From NCBI GenBank assembly GCA_017554235.1, contig JAFZIV010000019.1, forward strand, positions 62,001 through 126,000: a DNA stretch of 64,000 nt, in the 5' to 3' direction. The translations under genes and the position numbers were made by a program. Under the pieces are notes generated by a model. It worked only from the letters and a program-made list of their open reading frames with translations, searched no databases and had not been told where the DNA came from. The DNA is from Selenomonadaceae bacterium. Lineage in GTDB: Bacteria; Bacillota; Negativicutes; Selenomonadales; Selenomonadaceae. Below are positions 1 through 7,845 of this stretch, in pieces (the first letter of the stretch is position 1; the number at the start of each line of letters is the position of its first letter).

Positions 1-294
1 GTAGACTAAGAAGTTTTATGCGCACAATAAAAATTTTTTATGGGAAAATTTCTATAAATGATTTGCAGGATTAAATCATATTTCGTCGAAAAGTTTTTGC
101 TATAAGATTAAAAAAATGTTGGACTAAACCTAAAGAATTGTGGTATCATATGCCAAAATAGCTTTCAGATTTTTTTCTGAAAAGCAGGAGGATCATTCGG
201 AAGAGAGTAGCGGTTGGTAACAATAAAATGCTGTTGCCGTAAAATCTCAAGCATCAAAATTATTTTTTAGCCGCAGTAGAAGGAGGTCTTTTTC
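1..294. other. Leader region of the first chemoreceptor
   Basis: There is no convincing gene here. A possible extended -10 (TGC then TATAAG at 101-106) and a small hairpin (TTTCAGA/TCTGAAA, 163-182) lie upstream of a strong AAGGAGG ribosome binding site at about 280. The stretch is probably promoter and 5' leader of the chemoreceptor gene. I see no recognisable riboswitch. Confidence 0.4.
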
Positions 295-2049
295 ATGGGT
301 TTTATGGACAATCTGAAAGTTGCCTACAAGTTACTGATCCTTAACATTGTAGCAATGATTGGAATTTTAATTGTTGGTGTCATGGGCTATCAAGGCGTCC
401 AGACAGCAACAGAGGAAATGGATTTAATGTTTAATCGTTATTTCTATTCCGTTTATTACGTAGGTAACATGGGCGCTAAAGTACGTTATGCACAGGTTCA
501 AGTAACCTTGTATCCTATTACTACTGATGCGTCTTTGCGTAAGGCTCGTTCCGATAAATCTATTCAAGCTATAAAAGATTTTGAAGAGAATATGGAACTG
601 TACGCTAAGACGGTTGCCGACGTACCTGAATTAGTAAAAAGCCTTGAACCTATCAGAGCTGATTGGGCGAAATTTAAAGCCGCCAGCGACAGATTGATGA
701 AATTTGATGCTCCTGACGATGCACTTACCAATTTGCCTGCATACGCCGAACACATTAAGCGTGCAATGGATTTCTATGAATCAGACGCTATGCCCTATTG
801 TATGTCTGTCAGTGAAAAGATGGATAAACTTCAAGAAGATGTTGTTGAGAAAGGCAAAGAAACCTATCAAAGAAGCATTGACGCTGTAGGCTCAATGATT
901 ATGAATATCTTCGTTGTCACTGCTATTGTTTTCATTATACTGATTTTCGTCAGCGTCATTGTAACTAAGGGCGTAACCGATCCGCTCCACAACATGATTG
1001 AACTCTTTGATCATCTTAGAAGAGGCGACTTCAGAGAAAGTTCTCTTATCGATACTACACGTGGCGACGAATTTGGCTTAATGGCGCAAGCAATTCGCGA
1101 TATGCGTCAAACTGTCAGCAAGTTATTGCAACAGACTAATAATTCGTCCGAACAATTAGCGGCGTCCTCACAAGAGCTTACTGCAAGTGCTCACCAATCC
1201 GCGCAGGCGTCTGAACAGGTTGCACAATCCGTTACGACTTCTGCAAGTGCTGTTGTCGAACAACAACAAAGCGTCGGTGAAGCTCTTGACTTAATTAATG
1301 CGTCTAATAAATCTATCGGACTTCTCGGCAAAACTGCTGATTCTGTTTCAGCTCATGCAACAAGAGCCAACAACTTAGCTACTGACGGCGGCGGCGCAGT
1401 CGAATCTTCCGTACAACAAATTATCAGCGTCGAAAAAATTGTTAATGATTCTGCGGCAACTGTTGACAAACTCGGCAAACGTTCACAAGAAATCGGACAA
1501 ATCGTTGAAGCTATCAGCGGCATTGCTGAACAAACTAACTTGCTTGCATTGAACGCGGCTATTGAAGCTGCCCGCGCAGGTGAACATGGTAGAGGATTCG
1601 CGGTCGTTTCTGAAGAAGTCCGTAAACTTGCTGAAGAATCACAAAGTGCAGCTCAAAAAATTGCAACACTTATCGGCGATATTCAAAACGAAACTACAAA
1701 CGCTGTTGACTCAATGCAGAAAGGTAACGCGGCTGTTCGTGCCGGTACCCAATCTGTTGAAAAACTTCGTGATACCTTTGAAGAAATTCGCGTTGCAACT
1801 GATAACGTTGCCGCCGAAGCCAAGAACATGGTTAAAGAACTTGACGCGGTTGCTACTGCTACGCAACGTATCAGAGATAATACCGAAAAAATTTCTGACA
1901 AGAGCGCGAATGTTTCACGCGAAATGGAAAGCGTTTCTGCGGCATCTCAAGAGCAATCTGCATCCGGTGAAGAAATTGCATCCGCCAGCGATGCGCTTGC
2001 TCAATTAGCACAGGGCTTGCAAGCGTCCTTGCAGAATTTCCGTTATTAA
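295..2049 (+). CDS. Methyl-accepting chemotaxis protein (4HB sensor)
   Basis: Transmembrane chemoreceptor that passes ligand signals to CheA/CheW. The order is TM1 at about residues 12-32, an all-helical periplasmic sensor of about 165 residues resembling the four-helix-bundle MCP class, TM2 at about 201-223, HAMP at about 225-278 and a long cytoplasmic coiled coil. The coil carries the conserved hairpin tip ([18 protein letters not shown], near residue 415). There is no C-terminal pentapeptide tether for CheR/CheB. The ATG follows AAGGAGG at a normal distance. It is a single-gene unit closed by a terminator at 2087-2121. The ligand cannot be read from the sequence. Together with the second receptor and fliI it suggests a motile cell. 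Confidence 0.93.
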   Translation: MGFMDNLKVAYKLLILNIVAMIGILIVGVMGYQGVQTATEEMDLMFNRYFYSVYYVGNMGAKVRYAQVQVTLYPITTDASLRKARSDKSIQAIKDFEENMELYAKTVADVPELVKSLEPIRADWAKFKAASDRLMKFDAPDDALTNLPAYAEHIKRAMDFYESDAMPYCMSVSEKMDKLQEDVVEKGKETYQRSIDAVGSMIMNIFVVTAIVFIILIFVSVIVTKGVTDPLHNMIELFDHLRRGDFRESSLIDTTRGDEFGLMAQAIRDMRQTVSKLLQQTNNSSEQLAASSQELTASAHQSAQASEQVAQSVTTSASAVVEQQQSVGEALDLINASNKSIGLLGKTADSVSAHATRANNLATDGGGAVESSVQQIISVEKIVNDSAATVDKLGKRSQEIGQIVEAISGIAEQTNLLALNAAIEAARAGEHGRGFAVVSEEVRKLAEESQSAAQKIATLIGDIQNETTNAVDSMQKGNAAVRAGTQSVEKLRDTFEEIRVATDNVAAEAKNMVKELDAVATATQRIRDNTEKISDKSANVSREMESVSAASQEQSASGEEIASASDALAQLAQGLQASLQNFRY

Positions 2050-2086
2050 TATCGTCTACTAAAAATATTTTAATCCGCTAAAAAGG

Positions 2087-2121
2087 GACTGTCGCAGAAA
2101 ATTTTTGCGGCAGTCTTTTTT
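2087..2121 (+). terminator. Rho-independent terminator after the chemoreceptor
   Basis: A 10-bp stem GACTGTCGCA/TGCGGCAGTC (one G-U pair) with an A/T loop is followed by six T. It lies 40 bases after the stop codon. Confidence 0.88.
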
Positions 2122-2235
2122 GTTAGCATGCAGTACTGAAAAATTATTAATGCATTCAAAATTTTATGTTTTACAGAAATTTGGCGGTAACAATTTTTGG
2201 CGTGATAAGTTTTTTCTTAGTTGGGAGGGAGCAAT

Positions 2236-2811
2236 TTGGGTCGCAGAGAAGAAAAAAAATTACAGGCACATCAAGCAATTTTGGAATCGGCAACAAAAAA
2301 TTTTAAATCACGCGGCTTTATGAATACTTCTGTTTCTGATATTATGCGCGAATCAAATTTAGGCGTCGGTACTTTTTACAGTTACTTTCACTCAAAAGAA
2401 GAAGTTTTAATGGAGTTGCTGACGAATTTATTTGCACAGGTTGAAAAAACTTTAGATGATAATGAAAAAAATTTTACTCCGTTGGAACTTTTAGAATTTT
2501 GTTGTATGGATACGGCGAAAATGATTGATGAAAATCGATTTATTTTGCCGCTTTTCACGAGCGCGGGAGTACATTCCGATAAACCGGAACATATGCCCGA
2601 TAATTTGTCGCCGAAATTTAAAAAAATTTTTCAAGAAATTATTCTGCGCGGACAAATTAACGGAGATATTCGCTGTGACATACCGGCTGATTTAATTTTG
2701 GAAATGTTTCATTCAATCTTTCAAGCGGCGGCGTTCAGTAAGTTAGAAATTTCTTTTCAAGAAAATATACGCTTAAAAATAAAAATTTTGTTACGAGGAA
2801 TCAGGAGGTAA
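2236..2811 (+). CDS. TetR/AcrR family transcriptional regulator
   Basis: Protein of about 191 residues with the TetR N-terminal three-helix DNA-binding domain: a helix-turn-helix around residues 25-45 ending in the typical GVGTFYSYFHSKEEVL block. A variable all-helical ligand/dimer domain follows. I start it at the TTG at 2236 because GGGAGG lies 7 bases upstream; an upstream in-frame TTG at 2221 would include the ribosome binding site in the coding region. The next gene starts 3 bases after the stop, so the two are very likely co-transcribed and the regulator may control that secreted protein and itself. The effector is unknown. Confidence 0.9.
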   Translation: MGRREEKKLQAHQAILESATKNFKSRGFMNTSVSDIMRESNLGVGTFYSYFHSKEEVLMELLTNLFAQVEKTLDDNEKNFTPLELLEFCCMDTAKMIDENRFILPLFTSAGVHSDKPEHMPDNLSPKFKKIFQEIILRGQINGDIRCDIPADLILEMFHSIFQAAAFSKLEISFQENIRLKIKILLRGIRR

Positions 2812-2814
2812 ATT

Positions 2815-3606
2815 ATGCGAAAAATTTTTCTGATAACGTTGGCAATAATTTTTTTCTGTACAAATTTTGTAAGCGCGGCAAATTCTCAAAATAATATCAA
2901 GCCGCGACTTCTTATGGCTGAAGTCGAAAGTTACGGAAATACAGAATTAAAGCCCGAAGTTAATGAAAATTTTTACAAAATTATCTTGGAAGTTTTGAAA
3001 AGTGATTTTAATGTTGAGTCGCGCAGATTAGTTGCTAATATTGGCGGCGAACCGATAAAAAATACGGAAATTTTTTCAACGATTCATATGGATGCGATTG
3101 TACACGGACCTTTTTACACTTATGACACTTCAAACATTAAGCTGAAAAATTATTCTGATTCGGTTTTTGGCAAACAACACGCTAAATCCATTACGGCGAA
3201 AAAATATGACGGCAAGCCTTATCGTTTGAGTACTTCGTTTACGTCAGAGATAAAAAAAATTGGTGCGGCTTATGACGTGGATTATTTATTTTTCTGCAAC
3301 GTGAAAGATATTGACGCTTGGCGCAGAATTGGTTCAACTTACGGAGCAAATCCTAATGTGAAGAATCTCGATGGCAAAAAAATTCAGGTCAACCTTGATT
3401 ATTACTTAATAGAAGTCAAGAGTGGCAAAGTTTTTACTGGACAAATTTCCGATAAAAAAACTAAGTTGTCCTCGAATCAGCTTTCAAAAATTTTCGGGCG
3501 CAATTTAACTGTCAACGATATGCTGAATTATGTTTTGACGGAGCAAGCCCTTAAGATTGAAAAAAATATTTCGGATAAAGGCTTTAAAGCGTTTAATTCC
3601 AAATAA
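2815..3606 (+). CDS. Secreted protein of unknown function
   Basis: 263 residues with a clear Sec signal peptide (MRKIFLITLAIIFFCTNFVSA), so it is exported to the cell envelope. I do not recognise the family. The pattern of a conserved hydrophobic strand near residue 33 (RLLMAEV), a mid-protein segment DYLFFCNV and a late strand reading LIEVKSGKVF resembles the CsgG/TolB-like lipoprotein fold used by small envelope proteins, but that is only a hint. The mature N-terminus has no lipobox cysteine. It follows the TetR gene by 3 bases and is closed by a hairpin at 3628-3667. A shorter secreted protein of similar style lies at 62882. Confidence 0.8.
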   Translation: MRKIFLITLAIIFFCTNFVSAANSQNNIKPRLLMAEVESYGNTELKPEVNENFYKIILEVLKSDFNVESRRLVANIGGEPIKNTEIFSTIHMDAIVHGPFYTYDTSNIKLKNYSDSVFGKQHAKSITAKKYDGKPYRLSTSFTSEIKKIGAAYDVDYLFFCNVKDIDAWRRIGSTYGANPNVKNLDGKKIQVNLDYYLIEVKSGKVFTGQISDKKTKLSSNQLSKIFGRNLTVNDMLNYVLTEQALKIEKNISDKGFKAFNSK

Positions 3607-3627
3607 AAAGTTTTTAATAAAAAATAA

Positions 3628-3667
3628 AAGCCTGTCAGTCCCAATAGTCGTGGAAATTGACAGGCTT
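3628..3667. terminator. Bidirectional terminator between convergent genes
   Basis: Perfect 10-bp inverted repeat AAGCCTGTCA/TGACAGGCTT between two convergent stops, flanked by A/T-rich runs on both sides. The T-run is better on the minus strand side, so it mainly fits the leftward direction for the gene at 3691-4113. Confidence 0.7.
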
Positions 3668-3690
3668 ATTTAATTTCTAAATATGATAAA

Positions 3691-4113
3691 TTAATATCCG
3701 AAAAAATCTTGTCCATAAGCGGCGCGGAAAAGTGCGTCGGCAAATTTACGATTAACTTTAGCGTTTGTGGTTTCACCTTCAGTATTACTTTTTTCCCAGT
3801 TGCCGTAGGTATCCTTATTAAAAACTTCCTTAGAGTCAAAATCAAACATCAGCAGGACATATCGGCTGGTAACTTTTTCAGTTCCGTCTGATTGCGGCGA
3901 AACGTGTATGAAAGACCCTGCGATTTGATACTGCGGCGGGCGATATTTTACAACGTCAAGCGTCTTGATATTTAAATAATACGTCCCTTGATTCGCAGTT
4001 ATAACATAAGTGTAATCAGGATTATTATCATAATCATTAGCCGAACAAATATTAAAAGTCATCGCCGCAATCGCTAAAACCGCCATAAAAATAATTTTTC
4101 TCAACGAAAACAC
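3691..4113 (-). CDS. Small secreted protein of unknown function
   Basis: 140 residues with an N-terminal signal peptide (hydrophobic IIFMAVLAIAAMTF, cleavage near SANDYD). The mature part is short and beta-rich by eye (YVITANQGTYYLNIKTLDVVKY), like the many small periplasmic proteins of this group; no catalytic motif is visible. It is monocistronic, with an AAAGGG-type ribosome binding site upstream of the ATG, and converges on the 2815 gene. The 181-residue protein at 5121 has a comparable layout (signal peptide, a KTLDVVKY/KYSLQVKI-like segment, a C-terminal alpha segment), so the two may be distant relatives. Confidence 0.72.
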   Translation of the reverse strand: MFSLRKIIFMAVLAIAAMTFNICSANDYDNNPDYTYVITANQGTYYLNIKTLDVVKYRPPQYQIAGSFIHVSPQSDGTEKVTSRYVLLMFDFDSKEVFNKDTYGNWEKSNTEGETTNAKVNRKFADALFRAAYGQDFFGY

Positions 4114-4291
4114 CCTTTCTTAAATTATTTTCAATTATGCAAAGTATATTACAGCTAAACTTTCGCGTCAATCACAAAATTTTCTATAAAAAATTTTTAT
4201 GATTTACCATTAAATTAAGAATTAAATTGGTCTTGAAAATCTAAAAGACTTGTTGTAAAATGTGCCAAAAATTTTAAGAGAACTTAAAAAA

Positions 4292-4495
4292 GTCAGTAAC
4301 CCCACGCCTAAAGGCGAAGGCTTGAAAAAGCTTTTGCTGACTAGCCTAAGTTTAGCCAAACTACGTTACTTGCGAATACATAGGTACCGGCGGACGTTAA
4401 TCCTAATCTGCCGCTCTACGGCTTATAGTTAAACAATTCTGAGGGGTAGGAATAGTGCTGTTGTCATGTAAACCGCAGGATAACATTGGCGAAGG
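4292..4495 (+). ncRNA. Orphan omega-RNA (HEARO)-like element, no nuclease gene
   Basis: This stretch shares its two ends with the DNA just upstream of iscB on the other strand (17466-17597). Both start GTCA(A/G)TAAC, then a small hairpin CGCCTAAAG(A)GGCG, then A(G)GCTTGAA, and both end in AACATTGGCGAAGG. Such an RNA normally lies 5' of iscB and binds IscB as its guide RNA. Here the 155 bases between the shared ends contain several small hairpins (for example GCCGctctaCGGC) and no nuclease gene follows. It is best read as a nuclease-less derivative of the same transposon family. No database comparison was possible; the omega-RNA label rests on family knowledge and on the shared ends. Confidence 0.55.
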
Positions 4496-4506
4496 ATTTT
4501 TACGCT

Positions 4507-4542
4507 AGCGGGCGGCGGCTTTATCAGCATTTATGCCCGCTC
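4507..4542 (+). repeat. 36-bp palindromic repeat, copy 1
   Basis: Hairpin with arms AGCGGGC/GCCCGCT and an inner TTTATCAGCATTTAT. A copy with 34 of 36 identical bases lies inverted at 22843-22878. It begins 12 bases after the orphan omega-RNA-like element and may be the right end of that element or an independent dispersed repeat. Confidence 0.8.
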
Positions 4543-4634
4543 GCCTTCGGGTGAAAAAATTTTGAATTGAGGGAGTCGCTTTCCTCTAATGTTTAAATTA
4601 GTTTATCGTGACATTTTAAATGAAGGTGGTTGTT
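4543..4634. other. Intergenic DNA before the YopX gene
   Basis: Within the 520-base gap between the genes at 3691-4113 and 4635, this last part holds no gene. A small GC hairpin (CGCCTTCGGGTG) and A/T-rich DNA lead into the ribosome binding site at 4622-4628. Confidence 0.4.
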
Positions 4635-5120
4635 ATGGCTGAACGGGAAATAAAATATCGCGGACTGAAAACTTTTCAAATTTTCGGTGGCGAGACAAAA
4701 AAAGTTTGGATTTACGGTTTTTATTTAAAGCGCGGAACTTACGGCGATCCCGGACCTCAAGCGCATATCTTTGTTTACGAAAACGGTTATGAAGGTTACC
4801 GTGTCGAAGCCGAAACTATAGGACAGTTCACCGGACTTTTTGACAAAGACGGTAAAGAAATTTACGAAGATGACATAATTGCGTTTAATGACGGGCAAAT
4901 TGGTCTGGTAGAATTTTTTCACGGCTGTTTCGTCGTGAGATACGGCAATGATGATGTTCCGCAATCGCTTTACGATCTTAGCAGCTGGCAGATTAAAATT
5001 TTGGGGAATTGTTTTGAAAATCCCGAATTGCTTGTCGATAGTTCATTGTCAAAAAAAAATTTCGCAGAAGGTCAAATCTTAACTGATTTTGAAACCGTCA
5101 GCTATAAGGGAAGTGACTAA
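4635..5120 (+). CDS. YopX family phage-type protein
   Basis: About 161 residues. The opening REIKYRGL, the block TGLFDKDGKEIYEDDII near residue 75 and the later strand-rich part (GLVEFFHGCFVVRY) are the YopX family pattern, found in many Gram-positive prophages, role unknown. I start it at the ATG at 4635 because AAGGTGG sits 7 bases upstream; the earlier ATG at 4620 would place this site inside the gene. No other phage gene lies nearby, so it is a lone remnant or cargo next to the transposon-derived element at 4292-4542. The next gene starts immediately after its stop codon. Confidence 0.8.
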   Translation: MAEREIKYRGLKTFQIFGGETKKVWIYGFYLKRGTYGDPGPQAHIFVYENGYEGYRVEAETIGQFTGLFDKDGKEIYEDDIIAFNDGQIGLVEFFHGCFVVRYGNDDVPQSLYDLSSWQIKILGNCFENPELLVDSSLSKKNFAEGQILTDFETVSYKGSD

Positions 5121-5666
5121 ATGCTATCGAAAATTCTTGCAAGTACGCTTATTGCCGGCGTAATTCTTACGGGGACTGTTGAAGCGTACGATTTGCCAAA
5201 AATTAAGGCTGATAAAAAAATTTCTGCTGATAATAAAAAGCCGATTTTTGCAAGCGATTGGGAATCGATGACGCTGTTTGAGGACAAGCTTAAAATTCTT
5301 ATTGCAGAAAATAAAACTTTGTCGCCGTCATCTCCTGAAAGAGTTTCCTACGACAAAAATCGAGTGTTTATTGCTTTTTATAAGGGCAACGCTTATTTTT
5401 TGGATAAATATTCGTTGCAAGTCAAAATTAATTCTAATGGCGAAAAAAGTTGGACGCAGAGAATTTTTCCTATAGGGCAGAATGTTTCTCCGAAAAATTC
5501 TGTGGCGACAACTCAAAAATTTTATTTCGACGGAAAAAATTCCTACAATGCCTTAAATAAAAATAACCCTATTGATGCGATTGTTGACGCGGAAGATAAA
5601 GCATTTTTGGCGGAATGTTTCAAGGTCGGCTACTATTTCGCATTTGGGCAAGAATTAGATGAATAG
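5121..5666 (+). CDS. Secreted protein of unknown function
   Basis: 181 residues with a signal peptide (hydrophobic ILASTLIAGVILTGTV, cleavage near VEAYD). No known domain is recognised. It shows a strand-rich core, YDKNRVFIAFYKGNAYFLDKY, and a helical C-terminus with KAFLAECFKVGYYFAFGQE that recalls the KFADALFRAAYGQDFFGY end of the protein at 3691-4113. The ATG abuts the stop of the YopX gene, so the two are translationally coupled although unrelated in origin. Its 3' end overlaps the convergent gene at 5655 by 12 bases. Confidence 0.75.
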   Translation: MLSKILASTLIAGVILTGTVEAYDLPKIKADKKISADNKKPIFASDWESMTLFEDKLKILIAENKTLSPSSPERVSYDKNRVFIAFYKGNAYFLDKYSLQVKINSNGEKSWTQRIFPIGQNVSPKNSVATTQKFYFDGKNSYNALNKNNPIDAIVDAEDKAFLAECFKVGYYFAFGQELDE

Positions 5667-6353
5667 GAACAATAACGCGCCAAAGAAAAGTGCTATACTG
5701 AATCCGCGCAGAGCATTTTGGACGGCACGATTATGTTTGCCGAAAAATGCGCCGATAAGCGGGCGTAATGTGTGCGCTATGACGGACGTTGCCAAAAAGA
5801 AAAGTGGCTTGTCGTAAGTCATAATGCTGTAAATTAACATAACGGCTGAAAGAGTAGCACCGGCAATTTCTGCGCGGGTCAACTTTCGACGAAGGTCAGC
5901 GTCTTCATCAGAACTTTTTTTGTCTTCAAGGCTTTTCTCGTCAAGTTTTTCAATCATAGTTTTTGTACGGAAAGTCGGACGTGGCGGCGCGATTCTGCCT
6001 TCAGACGTAATTTTTCTTTTAGGACGTTTAATTTTTTCGTCGTGAAAATGGTTATCGGCTTCAGCTAAAACTCTTTTCTCAAATTCCGCATCGACTTTAA
6101 CTTCAACAGGTTTAACATCTTCAACGTTCTTAACCTCTTCGACAGGCTTGACTTCCTCAACCTTTTCAACTTCTACGGCAGGAGGATTTTCAACCTTATA
6201 TTCCGCGATTTCAGTAGCGGCTTTTTTAGTTTCTGATGTATTTCCTAAGCCCTTTTCCATATTCCCTAAATCTAAAGCTTTACGTGCTGCCATTTCCTCG
6301 CCAAGTGCGTCAGTGAACTTGTTGCGAAGTTTTTTCTTTTTACGTTTATTCAT
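5655..6353 (-). CDS. Membrane protein with charged N-terminal tail
   Basis: About 232 residues. The first 30 are very basic (NKRKKKKLRNKF). Then comes a low-complexity acidic region with VEEVKPVEEVKNVEDVKPVE repeats (about residues 50-90), a second charged stretch, and three hydrophobic helices in the last 75 residues. It looks like a cytosolic disordered tail tethered to the inner membrane. I know no function. The ATG at 6353 is preferred; a TTG two codons earlier is also possible, and GAAGGA lies upstream of both. It is the last gene of a leftward run after psd, where a phosphatidylserine synthase is often found, but this protein lacks the CDP-alcohol phosphotransferase motif. Confidence 0.72.
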   Translation of the reverse strand: MNKRKKKKLRNKFTDALGEEMAARKALDLGNMEKGLGNTSETKKAATEIAEYKVENPPAVEVEKVEEVKPVEEVKNVEDVKPVEVKVDAEFEKRVLAEADNHFHDEKIKRPKRKITSEGRIAPPRPTFRTKTMIEKLDEKSLEDKKSSDEDADLRRKLTRAEIAGATLSAVMLIYSIMTYDKPLFFLATSVIAHTLRPLIGAFFGKHNRAVQNALRGFSIALFFGALLFLFI

Positions 6354-6367
6354 TGTCAATCAGTCCT

Positions 6368-7006
6368 TCAAGACCGTATCTTGCCGATAATCGTTTCTCC
6401 TCCGCGTACCTTTTCGCCCTTCTTGACTAAAACTTCGACATTATCAGGTACAACAATTTCAGTACACGAGCCGAAACGAATCAAACCGTAAAGTTCTCCC
6501 TTCTCAAGTTTATCGTCGAGAGTAACCCAACTAACAATCCTACGCGCCAAAATTCCCGCAATTTGCGTAACCGTGACGCGCAATTTTTTATTTTCAATGC
6601 CGATTAAGTGACGTTCATTTTCAAAGCCGACAGAATCTTTGTAAGCGGGACGAAATCTGCCGCAAATATATTTCTGCAACTTAATTTCGCCTGCAATGGG
6701 ACTTCGGTTTACGTGAACATCGAAGACTGAAAGAAAAATTATAACTTTAGTGCAGGAAGATTTTAAAAATTCATTGTCCACCATAGGAACAACATCTTGT
6801 ACAGTGCCGTCTGCCGGTGAGACAATTAGCGATTCATCAGCGGGAATTTTCCTTTCGGGATTTCTGAAAAAATAAATGCAGTAGCACGCCAAAACCACAA
6901 AAGGTATTGCCGCGTAAGGATTAAGCAAAATTCCGACGAACAGCGCGACAAATAACGCTACTCCCGCGAAATAATATCCTTCCCGAATTATTCTCAAAAT
7001 ATCCAC
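6368..7006 (-). CDS. psd: Phosphatidylserine decarboxylase proenzyme (short type)
   Basis: Converts phosphatidylserine to phosphatidylethanolamine at the inner membrane. 212 residues, the short class found in archaea, Bacteroides and Firmicutes. A membrane anchor covers about residues 14-48. Conserved blocks include RNPERKIP, VSPADGTVQDV, FLSVFDVHVNRSP with its histidines, and the self-cleavage site RFGS near residue 180. Serine there becomes the pyruvoyl group of a small alpha chain of about 33 residues. It follows tagA by 6 bases and so is in one transcript with it. No phosphatidylserine synthase gene is visible nearby. Confidence 0.93.
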   Translation of the reverse strand: MDILRIIREGYYFAGVALFVALFVGILLNPYAAIPFVVLACYCIYFFRNPERKIPADESLIVSPADGTVQDVVPMVDNEFLKSSCTKVIIFLSVFDVHVNRSPIAGEIKLQKYICGRFRPAYKDSVGFENERHLIGIENKKLRVTVTQIAGILARRIVSWVTLDDKLEKGELYGLIRFGSCTEIVVPDNVEVLVKKGEKVRGGETIIGKIRS

Positions 7007-7012
7007 TCTCCA

Positions 7013-7741
7013 TTAATTTTTCTTACTGCGCACGACTTTCATTACAAATTTTGGCAAGGCGACAAGACGACCTGCGCGGCTAGGCTGTAGCATTGCGCGG
7101 AAAAGCCATTCCAATTTAGCGCGTTGCATCCATTTTGGGGCGCGTTTAACTGCACCCGCCATAACGTCAAAAGTTCCGCCAACGCCAATACTTACTGGGA
7201 CGTTTAATTCATTTTTATGCGCGGCAAGCCATTTTTCCTGCTTAGGAACTCCCAACGCGGCAAGTAAAATGTCAGGTTGGGAATTTTTTATTTGCTCGAT
7301 AATTGCAGGCTCATCTGCCGAAGTAAAGTAGCCGTTACGTGTTCCAACAATTTTAATTCCGCTGTAAAGTTCCTCTGCCTTTGCCTTAGCTTTATCGGCA
7401 ATTTCAGGAGCTGATCCGAACAGGAAAAATTTGTAGCCCTTCGACGGAGCAATTTTCATAAGTTCCTGCACCAAATCAAAACCTGCTACTCGTTCAGGCA
7501 TTTTGTAACCTAAATGACGCGCCGCCCAAACTGTTCCCGCACCGTCAGGTACAACCAATTCTGCCGCGTTTAAAATATTTTTCAATTCTTCATCTTTCGT
7601 AGCACGCATAAGCATTTCCGCATTTGCTGTAGCTACGATTGAATTTTTTTTAGCGGCGATTAATTTCTCAACACACTCAACAGCTTGCGCCATTGTCACC
7701 GCATCGACTTTTACGCCTAAAATTTCTACTCTTTCACTCAT
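7013..7741 (-). CDS. tagA: WecG/TagA/CpsF family glycosyltransferase
   Basis: GT26 family enzyme of 242 residues that transfers an N-acetylmannosamine-type sugar onto a polyprenyl-diphosphate-linked GlcNAc during synthesis of surface polymers. Visible family blocks are VVPDGAGTVWAARHLG (near residue 62), FLFGSAPEIADKAK, the conserved Asp in QPDILLAALGVPKQEKW and GVGGTFDVMAGAVKRAP near the C-terminus. A possible -10 (TATAAT on the minus strand, 7795-7800) lies upstream. It heads a tagA-psd-membrane protein run. The exact acceptor polymer in this organism is unknown; the symbol is by family, not proven orthology. Confidence 0.9.
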   Translation of the reverse strand: MSERVEILGVKVDAVTMAQAVECVEKLIAAKKNSIVATANAEMLMRATKDEELKNILNAAELVVPDGAGTVWAARHLGYKMPERVAGFDLVQELMKIAPSKGYKFFLFGSAPEIADKAKAKAEELYSGIKIVGTRNGYFTSADEPAIIEQIKNSQPDILLAALGVPKQEKWLAAHKNELNVPVSIGVGGTFDVMAGAVKRAPKWMQRAKLEWLFRAMLQPSRAGRLVALPKFVMKVVRSKKN

Positions 7742-7845
7742 TTTTAATCACAATTAATATTTTCCATAAAAAAATTTACTTCACGAACTTTTTAATTATA
7801 ACACAAAAAATTCCCGCCACATATGAAGGAGAAAAATTTTTATTT

